Positions 6,101 to 11,117 of a stretch of 11,117 nt of DNA are shown in pieces. The notes under the pieces were generated by a model that saw nothing but the letters and a program-made list of their open reading frames with translations, was not told the DNA's origin and searched no databases. How positions within the stretch are numbered: position 1 is the stretch's first letter; each line of letters opens with the position of its first letter. A program made the position numbers and the translations under genes. The stretch comes from Actinomycetales bacterium (lineage in GTDB: Bacteria; Actinomycetota; Actinomycetes; Mycobacteriales; Mycobacteriaceae): assembly GCA_012838715.1 (NCBI GenBank), contig DUOR01000173.1, positions 1-11,117 of the forward strand, in the 5' to 3' direction.

Positions 6101-7129
6101 GAGGGCGCGTTCCTCGCCGACGACACCATGGTCGGCGGCTACGAGCTCGGCGGCGGCTGGCTGCTGCTGGGCGTGTCCAAGATCGGGCGCCGCTCCTTCC
6201 TGGGCAACTCCGGCATCTCCGGGCCGGGACGCAAGCTCGGCAAGAACGCCCTGGTCGCCGTGCTGTCCTCCACCCCGAAGAAGGCGAAGGCCGGCTCCAA
6301 CTGGTGGGGCTCCCCGCCGGAGCGGCTGCGCCGCGTGGCCGTGGAAACCGAGGGCGGCGAGGACCGCACCTACCGCCCCGGCTTCGGAGTGAAGGCCGCC
6401 CGCGGCGCCGTGGAAACCCTGCGCCTGCTGGCGCCGATGGTCTCCCTGGCGCTGGGCGTCCTCGTCCTGTCCGTCATGCACCTCGCCGCGGTGGGCACCG
6501 TCCACCTCGTCGACGGCATGGTCGGCGTGGACTCCGACACCGCCACGGCCGTCCTGCTCGGCCTCGTGGTGGCCTGGTTCATCGGTTCGCCGCTGCTGCT
6601 CGCCGCGGGGCTCATCGCCATGCTGGTGACCGTGGCCGCCAAATGGCTGTGCGTCGGCAAGCACAAGAAGGCCGACCACGCCCTGTGGAGCCCCTTCGTG
6701 TGGCTCAACGAGCTGCAGGACGCGTTCGTGGAAACCGTCGCCGCACCGTGGTACTTCAACCCGGCGCTCGGCACCGGCGGCCTCAACCGCGCACTGCGCT
6801 GGCTCGGCGCCGACGTCGGCCGCGGCGCCTGGGTCGAGTCCTACTGGCTGCCCGAAACGGACCTGTGCCGCATCGGCACGGGCGCGACCGTCGGCCGCGG
6901 CTGCGTCGTGCAGACGCACCTGTTCCAGGACCGCGTCATGAGCCTCGACACCGTCGAACTCGCCCCCGGCGCGACCCTCGGCCCGCACTCCGTGGCGCTG
7001 CCCGCGTCCCGGCTCGGCGAAAGCACGTCCGTCGGCCCGGCCTCCCTGGTCATGCGCGGCGACGTCGTCCCCGCCGGCACCCGCTGGCAGGGCAACCCGA
7101 TCGAGCCCGTGCGGGAACCGACGGACTAG
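3128..7129 (+). CDS. Pls/PosA-family membrane non-ribosomal peptide synthetase, predicted lysine-type substrate
   Basis: A 1333-residue protein matching the architecture and size of epsilon-poly-L-lysine synthetase (Pls, about 1319 aa). Residues about 20-510 are an adenylation domain: A3 FTSGSTGKPKG (160-170), A4 FDASCEEMW (212-220), A5 NTYGPTE (300-306), A10 Lys492 in TSGKVDK. A thiolation domain follows (LGGTS, phosphopantetheine Ser549). Then come about six membrane segments in pairs (near 633-690, 848-915, 1098-1165), separated by three soluble domains rich in hexapeptide/left-handed-beta-helix repeats. The family uses these three domains to form amide bonds. There is no condensation or thioesterase domain, as expected. 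Specificity residues D213, A214, E217, S256, I277, G279, T301, V309, V310, K492 resemble the Lys code (DAESIGSVCK, from memory), so Lys or another basic diamino acid is the likely monomer, polymerised at the membrane. GTG3128 overlaps the MarR stop by 4 bp and has only a weak AAGAAGAAGG-like site in the lysine codons, implying translational coupling. Confidence 0.9.
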   Translation: MTEPSTAPAVPPQYLRAGEAAPERTLIDILRATAAEHPEAAALDDGDAVLTYSDLLAEIDETAAFLGEQGIRAGDRVGVRMPSGNRELYVAILAILAAGCAYVPVDADDPDERAEMVFGEAGIAAWFGADGLHVMPRTEVPGASESVREPLPDDDAWIIFTSGSTGKPKGVAVTHRSAAAFVDAESRLFLANHPDGPLGPEDRVLAGLSVAFDASCEEMWIAWAHGSCLVPAPRSLVRSGMDLGPWLISRNITAVSTVPTLAGLWPAEALDHVRLLIVGGEACPAELVERLSTPEREVWNTYGPTEATVVACATELRAGEPVTIGLPLDGWDLVVVDKDEKPVVMGEVGELVIGGVGLARYLDPAKDAEKYAPMPTIGWDRAYRTGDHVRLEPEGLHFVGRVDDQVKIGGRRIELGEVEAHLAALPGVTQASVQVRQTAGGQDVLVGYVGAGGDAATVDADAAMEQLRREMPAAMVPRLHVMDELPVRTSGKVDKAGLPWPLPLDSLADDADLGDLTATERWLSGIWSEVLAVPAPGAEADFFALGGTSLAAATVVARMRERAPQIAVRDLYDHPRLGKLAEELESRGLVPADGSDAGTAPAPIPEVAPVPKSARRRQALAMVPLQTVRAAKWMTWLAVLNTIAFAAGSPFALDVPLWATIVLAVLFLTPLGTLPLTAAATRLLVRGVTPGDYPRGGSVHLRLWAAERLADASGAREVGGAPWMLWYARALGATVGKGVSLHTLPPVTGLIELGDYSSVEPETDISGYWVDGDVVHVGDIVVGKEARVGARCTLLPGTRIGDAAHVESGSCVTGVKPVKAGARWSGSPARKVGRPKRRFPVEAPPRRVWWLPVYGVTALVLALVPIAALAGAAVVIGFGAAGASTWAGAVGLALAWTPVAALVAMAVYALLTLLLVRLFSIGLKEGVHPVRSRVGWQAWGTERLMDAARTDLFPLYASQLTPMWLRLLGARVGKDAEVSTAVVLPKFTDIREGAFLADDTMVGGYELGGGWLLLGVSKIGRRSFLGNSGISGPGRKLGKNALVAVLSSTPKKAKAGSNWWGSPPERLRRVAVETEGGEDRTYRPGFGVKAARGAVETLRLLAPMVSLALGVLVLSVMHLAAVGTVHLVDGMVGVDSDTATAVLLGLVVAWFIGSPLLLAAGLIAMLVTVAAKWLCVGKHKKADHALWSPFVWLNELQDAFVETVAAPWYFNPALGTGGLNRALRWLGADVGRGAWVESYWLPETDLCRIGTGATVGRGCVVQTHLFQDRVMSLDTVELAPGATLGPHSVALPASRLGESTSVGPASLVMRGDVVPAGTRWQGNPIEPVREPTD

Positions 7130-7130
7130 G

Positions 7131-7164
7131 CTTTGGGTAGGTAACCGAAAAGTCCCGGCCAAAG
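7131..7164 (+). other. Short inverted repeat in the synthetase/hypothetical gap
   Basis: CTTTGG (7131-7136) can pair with CCAAAG (7159-7164), enclosing the small palindrome GGTAACC (7140-7146). The right arm ends two bases before the GAGGAG ribosome site of the next gene. There is no T-run, so it is a poor terminator. TAGGCT (7127-7132), overlapping the synthetase stop, is a possible weak -10 for the next gene. Confidence 0.3.
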
Positions 7165-7165
7165 T

Positions 7166-7171
7166 GAGGAG
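7166..7171 (+). promoter_or_regulatory. Ribosome binding site GAGGAG of the hypothetical gene
   Basis: GAGGAG lies eight bases before ATG7180. It fixes the start and contrasts with the two leaderless-type genes upstream. Confidence 0.7.
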
Positions 7172-7179
7172 ATCCCGCG

Positions 7180-7608
7180 ATGGAATTGAAGTACGGTCGA
7201 ACGCCCGAGGAATGGGACGATCTTGTCCAGGCTGCCGTCACGTCGCTCAAGCGAACGGCGGGACTCGGCCGGATGACGAATTACACAGACCTGAACAGGG
7301 ACATCAGTGCACGCACCGGGCATCGTGCGTTCGACTTCTCGCAGCCCGATGAACGCAGCGCGATGGGTCACCTGCTCGGGGAGGTCGTCGACCGGACCTA
7401 CCCGGAATGCCGGGCAATGCTGTCGGGAATCGTCGAATACCTGGATGAGAACAAGCCTGGCGCAGGGTTCTACAACCTTGCAGTGTTCAAGGGTCTCCTC
7501 GACAAAGACGCGTCGAAAGATGAACGCGACGCCTTCTGGTACAAGCAGGTCGACACAGTGCACGAAGCGTACAAGAGGAAGGGGTCGCGATTCGGCCGAC
7601 GGCGATAG
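7180..7608 (+). CDS. Hypothetical protein, small, lower-GC gene
   Basis: A 142-residue soluble protein, basic at the C-terminus (KRKGSRFGRRR), with no signal peptide or membrane segment. I do not recognise a named family. The layout suggests a compact alpha-helical/mixed domain: MTNYTDLNRDI (residues 32-42), a GHLLGEVVDRTYPE segment (63-76), MLSGIVEYLDENKPGAGFYNLAVFKGLL (80-107), then DERDAFWYKQVDTVHEAY (114-131). The pattern LLG, then LS-x-IV, PG-x-GFY-x-LA and FW-x-x-QV recalls uncharacterised actinobacterial proteins, but I cannot attach a function. The start is supported by GAGGAG at 7166-7171, eight bases before ATG7180. Base composition is visibly less GC-rich than both neighbours, with AAA, AGG, ACA and GAA codons, which suggests later acquisition. 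It follows the synthetase by 50 bp on the same strand and may be read through from that operon or have its own weak promoter. Confidence 0.75.
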   Translation: MELKYGRTPEEWDDLVQAAVTSLKRTAGLGRMTNYTDLNRDISARTGHRAFDFSQPDERSAMGHLLGEVVDRTYPECRAMLSGIVEYLDENKPGAGFYNLAVFKGLLDKDASKDERDAFWYKQVDTVHEAYKRKGSRFGRRR

Positions 7609-7701
7609 CGCCGCTGGTTACTGACCCGCGCCTCACCACTCCTTGCCCGGGGTCAACCGCGCTTTGTCTTGGCCCCGACAGCTGACCCTCCTCCGACGCC
7701 G
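7609..7701. other. Convergent intergenic gap without clear terminator
   Basis: This 93-bp gap separates the plus-strand hypothetical gene from the minus-strand peptidase stop. TGACCC (7622-7627) can pair with GGGTCA (7650-7655) around a 22-nt loop, but no T-run follows on either strand. No gene is visible here. Confidence 0.4.
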
Positions 7702-9684
7702 TTAGGCCAATGCCGGTCCCGCGGGCAGCGGGGCCGGCACCACGTCCGGGAAGTCGACGGTGCAGCCCAGGCCATACGACGCCAAATCCGGGCGGCGGCC
7801 GTGCAGGACATCCCCGAACCAGCGGGTCATGCCCATGACCATGCGGTCCAGGTTGTGGGTGCGCAGGATGGCGTGGCCCTCGTCGGGGAACTCCATCATG
7901 TCGGCGACCCCGCCATTGGCGCGCACCGCCGCCACCATCCGCCGCGACTCCGCGGGCACCACGTTCGTGTCCCGCGCGCCATGGATGGTCAGCAGCGGCG
8001 CCGCCACCGAACCCGCGTTACGCAGCGGGGAGTAGGCGGCCAGCAGCTCCGCGTCGTCCACCGGGTGCCCGTACTTCGGGTACGCGGCCGACGCGATCCA
8101 GGGCTCCGTCTCCTCGTAGAAATTCTGCAGATCGCTCATTCCGCACACCGCCACGCCCGCGGCGAAGGCGCCCGGGTGCATGGACATCAGGCAGTTGGTC
8201 AGGTAGCCGCCGTAACTGCGGCCCGAGCAGAACAACCGATCCCGGGAAGCGACACCCGAATCCACCAGATCCGACGCCACGTCCAGGGCGTCGGTGATGG
8301 ACCCGTTGCGGCGGTGGCGATCGTCGGCGCGCGCGAACTCGCGGCCGTACCCCGTCGACCCGCGGACGTTCGGCAGCACCACCCGGAACCCCGCCCGGCG
8401 CAGCCCCTCCACCATCGGATCATGGACCGGCCGCGACTGGAACTCCGGGCCGCCGTGGAACCACAGGATCGTGGGCACCGGGCCGTCGGCAAGCGGGGAC
8501 GGGGCCGACGACGGCACCGCAACCGGCATCGCCACCGGCACCGGTTCGTAGACCAGCGACTCCACGCGCGTCCCGTCGCGGGCGACGGTCCAGCGGCGCG
8601 AGGGGGCGAGGTCGGCGTCCGCCTCGGAGGCGACGCGGTGGTCGTCGAGGAAGGTCATGCGGCGGGTGTCGCAGTCGAACATGACCACGGTCTCCGGCAG
8701 GCCGGGGCCGGCGACGGTAAGGGTGGCGCGGCAGCCGTCGCGGTCGATGCGCGGCTCCGAGGCCACCGCGCCCGGCAGGGCGACGTCGGGGCCCATGCGG
8801 CCCTCGGCGACCAGGTACCGGCGCACCGACGTGTACCCCTCCCGGTTGAAAAGCAGCAGCGCGGTGGTGCCGTCGTCGGACAGCTGGAAATCATCAAGCT
8901 CCGCCCCCGGCAGCGCCGCCATCTCGCGGACCGTGAAACCGCGGCCGTCGGGAAGCACGTCGGTTTCCACCAGCCGCGCCGCATCCGCCCCCGCCTCGCT
9001 GCGCAACAGCACGCGCGCGCCACCGGTGCGGCGCGTCCACGCGTCGCGGACGAGGAACCCCGGGTAGGAATCGGCCTCCGGGGCCAGCGGCTCCACCGCA
9101 ATCTCCTCCCGGCAATGCGCCACCCGGCCGCGCTCGGCGGTCCCCCGCCGCAGCAGCATCCCGCGGCGGCCACGGCGCCCGGCGCGGATGAGCACGTCGT
9201 TGCCGCGGTGATCGAGGAGCTCGTGCTCCGGGTCGCCGTCCACGACGACGTGCCGGCCCGACCTCGGGTCGATGATCCGCGACTCGTCGATGCCGCCGGC
9301 CACACGCGCGGTGACCATCAGACGGCCGTCGCGGAAACCGATCAGCGTCGCGTTCAAATCCCCCGGCAGGCACATCCGCCGCGCCGACGCGTCCGACGGG
9401 TCGCTGGTGACCAGCCACACCTCGCGCCGCTCCCCCGCGCCCGGCGCGACCTCCAGCGCCAGCACGCTGCCGTGCTCGCTGTACCGCACCTTGTGCACCG
9501 GCCCCTCGACCGGCAGCCGCACCCGGCGGACCATCCCCGTGCGCCAACCGTCGAGGAAACGCTGCACCGCGAAGGGGCCGTCGCCGTCGTCGACGAGGTA
9601 CGCCACCGAGGACCCGTCCGGCGCGATGTCCGCGCCCCGGGTGGTGCGGAACGCCTGCGCCCGCGTCAGCCCTCCAGTACCCAC
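7702..9684 (-). CDS. S9 (prolyl oligopeptidase) family serine peptidase
   Basis: A 660-residue protein with the two-part plan of S9 peptidases. Residues about 5-370 are beta-propeller-like repeats (for example IAPDGSSVAYLVDDGDG near the start), and about 395-640 form an alpha/beta-hydrolase domain. Catalytic residues are Ser490 in GRSYGGY, Asp572 in HGARDTNV and His604 in DEGHAIL; the HGGPEFQSRP stretch before them is the oxyanion-side motif. Such enzymes cleave short peptides, often after proline or from acylated N-termini; the exact specificity cannot be read. There is no signal peptide or membrane segment, so it is cytosolic. Start: GTG at 9684, just after an AAGGA site and overlapping the ATP-grasp gene by 19 bp. 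An upstream ATG at 10059 is rejected because the intervening 125 codons are the shifted frame of the ATP-grasp gene and read as low-complexity Arg/Ala/Gly. The TAA stop is at 7704-7702. It is coupled to the upstream ATP-grasp gene, suggesting a shared peptide-related pathway. Confidence 0.88.
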   Translation of the reverse strand: MGTGGLTRAQAFRTTRGADIAPDGSSVAYLVDDGDGPFAVQRFLDGWRTGMVRRVRLPVEGPVHKVRYSEHGSVLALEVAPGAGERREVWLVTSDPSDASARRMCLPGDLNATLIGFRDGRLMVTARVAGGIDESRIIDPRSGRHVVVDGDPEHELLDHRGNDVLIRAGRRGRRGMLLRRGTAERGRVAHCREEIAVEPLAPEADSYPGFLVRDAWTRRTGGARVLLRSEAGADAARLVETDVLPDGRGFTVREMAALPGAELDDFQLSDDGTTALLLFNREGYTSVRRYLVAEGRMGPDVALPGAVASEPRIDRDGCRATLTVAGPGLPETVVMFDCDTRRMTFLDDHRVASEADADLAPSRRWTVARDGTRVESLVYEPVPVAMPVAVPSSAPSPLADGPVPTILWFHGGPEFQSRPVHDPMVEGLRRAGFRVVLPNVRGSTGYGREFARADDRHRRNGSITDALDVASDLVDSGVASRDRLFCSGRSYGGYLTNCLMSMHPGAFAAGVAVCGMSDLQNFYEETEPWIASAAYPKYGHPVDDAELLAAYSPLRNAGSVAAPLLTIHGARDTNVVPAESRRMVAAVRANGGVADMMEFPDEGHAILRTHNLDRMVMGMTRWFGDVLHGRRPDLASYGLGCTVDFPDVVPAPLPAGPALA

Positions 9685-11117
9685 GTGTCCTTGGCCCCTC
9701 CACCGCGCGACGAATTGACGATCATGCTGCCCTCCGGGGCCACCCTCGTGAACGGCGCCGGCGACACCTTCGACACGATAACCCCGTCCTCCTCCTTGGA
9801 GTGGACGAAAACGCGCGCGTCGACGTGCCGCGGCCCCAGCCCCGTCCCGTCGAACGTCGGGTGCGTGGACAGGCCAATCACCGGCTGGCCGATGTACCGC
9901 TCCGGGTGCGTGCGCAACTCGTCGGCACGCTCCGCCAGCTCCGCGTCGGTGCACTCCGGGCCGATGGTGACGCCCGACCCGCCGTAGCCGTCGATGGGCT
10001 TGACGACGAGGTCCCCGATGTTCTCCAGCACATAATCCCGCTGCTCGCGGTCGGCGCACAGGTAGGTGGGGACCTGGGGCAGCAGCGGCTCCTCGGACAT
10101 GTAGTAGCGGATGAAATCCGGGACGAAGGAGTACACGGCCTTGTCGTCGGCGACGCCGTTGCCCATCGCGTTGGCCACGGTGAGCGTGCCCAGCGCCTGA
10201 GCCGTCGTCAGGCCGGGGCCCAGCAGCGCCCCGTCGGCGCCCTTCGACGTCATGAGCATGTCGTCGTCCATGCGCTGGTACAGCACGTCGATGCGGCGCT
10301 GGCGGCCGTCGGAATCCACGCGCAGCAGGACGTCGCCCTCGACGACCAGCTCCTCCGGGGTGACCAGCGCCATCCCGCAGCGTTTCGCCAGCTCCGACTG
10401 CTCGTACCAGGTCGGGTCGCCGCGGCCGGCGGACACCAGGCCCAGCTGGACGTCATCGTCGTCGACGGGCGCCCACCCGCCGGGGCGGATGGCCGACGGC
10501 GCCGCCGCCAGCAGCGTCTCCCGGAACATGTCGATGGCGCCGACGGGCTCCAGGATGCGGCCGGGCGGCGCCATCTCCGGCAGGAAGCGGCGGCTCATGT
10601 CGCGGGCGGCCACCGAGAACGTGGTGCCCGAGGGGATGCGGCAATTGTCCTCCAGCACGAGCCATTCGCCCGGGCCGGAGCACACGATGTCCGAGCCGAT
10701 GATGTTGGCCCGCACCCGGTGCCGCGCCGCCCGCCCGTAACGGCGGTACCCGGGCGCGCGGTCCAGGACCTCGCCCGGGATGATGCGGTCGCGGAGGCAG
10801 AGCTGGCGGGTGTACAGGTCGTCGAGGAAGAGGTTCAGCGCGGTCGCCCGCTGCTCCAGGCCGCGGGACAGGCGCCCCCAGTCCTCGGCGGAGATGATGC
10901 GCGGCACGACGTCGAGCGGGAACACCTGCTCGCCGTCGCCGACGCCGAACACCACGCCGTCGATGGTCTCCTGCCGTTCCATCTGCGAATGCCGCCGGCG
11001 CAGCTCGGCCTGCCCCAGGTCCGCGAGCTGCGTGAACACGTCGCGCATCGCGGGCCGCGGCGCACCGTCGTCGTCCACCGCCTCGTCATGGGCGTACCCC
11101 CGGCCGACAGGGCGACC
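9666..11117 (-). CDS. Circularly permuted ATP-grasp protein (DUF404/DUF407 type), 5' end beyond window
   Basis: Open from the right edge to TGA at 9668-9666, giving 483 residues; family members are about 480-560, so only a short N-terminus is missing. The GTG at 11078 is not the likely start: the 13 codons before it read GYAHDEA and continue into VDDDGAPRP, matching the family's YDE-x-x-D-x-x-G-x-PRP opening. Recognisable blocks are ETIDGVVFGVGDGEQVFPLDVVPR, RRIDVLYQRMDDD, ANAMGNGVADDKAVYSFVPD, IRYYMSEEPLLPQVPTY, the ATP-binding Lys/glycine loop VVKPIDGYGGSGVTIGP, and DARVFVHSKEEDG near the C-terminus. Families of this type are predicted amide-ligases that join amino acids or peptides. They usually sit with an alpha-E (DUF403) gene and a transglutaminase gene, neither of which is seen here. 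Instead the next gene is an S9 peptidase overlapping by 19 bp. Cytosolic; the substrate is unknown. Confidence 0.88.
   Translation of the reverse strand, partial: GRPVGRGYAHDEAVDDDGAPRPAMRDVFTQLADLGQAELRRRHSQMERQETIDGVVFGVGDGEQVFPLDVVPRIISAEDWGRLSRGLEQRATALNLFLDDLYTRQLCLRDRIIPGEVLDRAPGYRRYGRAARHRVRANIIGSDIVCSGPGEWLVLEDNCRIPSGTTFSVAARDMSRRFLPEMAPPGRILEPVGAIDMFRETLLAAAPSAIRPGGWAPVDDDDVQLGLVSAGRGDPTWYEQSELAKRCGMALVTPEELVVEGDVLLRVDSDGRQRRIDVLYQRMDDDMLMTSKGADGALLGPGLTTAQALGTLTVANAMGNGVADDKAVYSFVPDFIRYYMSEEPLLPQVPTYLCADREQRDYVLENIGDLVVKPIDGYGGSGVTIGPECTDAELAERADELRTHPERYIGQPVIGLSTHPTFDGTGLGPRHVDARVFVHSKEEDGVIVSKVSPAPFTRVAPEGSMIVNSSRGGGAKDTWVLEG

Noticed and set aside
2681..7162. Very long open frame on the minus strand opposite the synthetase (about 1490 codons)
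   Set aside because: It is the antisense shadow of the high-GC synthetase and MarR genes. The translation is low-complexity His/Arg/Gly/Ala-rich with no domain, while the plus strand has clear NRPS motifs.
7609..7701. Bidirectional terminator or small RNA in the convergent gap
   Set aside because: Only a 6-bp inverted repeat with a 22-nt loop and no T-run; not enough to call.
7669..9987. Plus-strand open frame of about 770 codons
   Set aside because: Antisense to the S9 peptidase, whose catalytic triad is intact on the minus strand. The plus translation is Arg/His/Pro-rich and has no recognisable fold.
9685..10059. N-terminal extension of the S9 peptidase to an upstream ATG
   Set aside because: These codons are the shifted frame of the ATP-grasp gene and encode Arg/Ala/Gly-rich nonsense. 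The propeller begins right after the GTG at 9684.

Overview
The window is about 70% GC, has strong third-position G/C bias, and carries leaderless-type promoters and an 11-bp-periodic Pho box. It looks like a chromosomal segment of a high-GC actinobacterium, most likely Corynebacterium or a close relative in Mycobacteriales. The genus is an inference from gene content (Ugp-type transporter, Pls/PosA-type synthetase, circularly permuted ATP-grasp gene).

Layout: (1) 1-1916, minus strand: the 3' part of a sn-glycerol-3-phosphate (Ugp/CUT1-type) ABC transporter operon. It holds an ATPase gene (ugpC, cut by the left edge), a GC-rich hairpin, and a 5'-truncated substrate-binding-protein gene (ugpB remnant). 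A five-unit Pho box lies directly in front of the truncated gene, where the permease genes would be expected. (2) 1917-2078: divergent intergenic region with a TATATATT island and a degenerate 23-bp tandem repeat. (3) 2079-2375, plus: a single-domain rhodanese, probably leaderless, followed by a hairpin terminator. (4) 2502-7129, plus: a two-gene operon with a 4-bp GTGA overlap. The first gene is a MarR-type regulator whose C-terminus is an acidic repeat followed by a 15-lysine run. The second is a 1333-aa Pls/PosA-type non-ribosomal peptide synthetase (adenylation, thiolation, six membrane segments, three hexapeptide-rich soluble domains, no thioesterase). Its ten specificity residues read D-A-E-S-I-G-T-V-V-K, close to the lysine code I recall. 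(5) 7180-7608, plus: a small hypothetical gene of lower GC. (6) 7702-11117, minus: a circularly permuted ATP-grasp gene (start beyond the right edge) overlapping a cytosolic S9 prolyl-oligopeptidase-family gene by 19 bp.

How the parts may work together: the centre of interest is the MarR/synthetase pair. A homopolymeric lysine tract in the upstream gene sits at the point of translational coupling to an enzyme predicted to polymerise lysine or a related diamino acid. This suggests that translation through the tract could gate synthetase expression by lysyl-tRNA supply. It also suggests that the charged tail could sense the polycationic product. Both ideas are hypotheses from sequence. The ugp remnant suggests a deletion (or an assembly join) that placed the phosphate-starvation promoter against the middle of ugpB. 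The right-hand operon pairs a peptide-bond-forming ATP-grasp enzyme with a peptidase.
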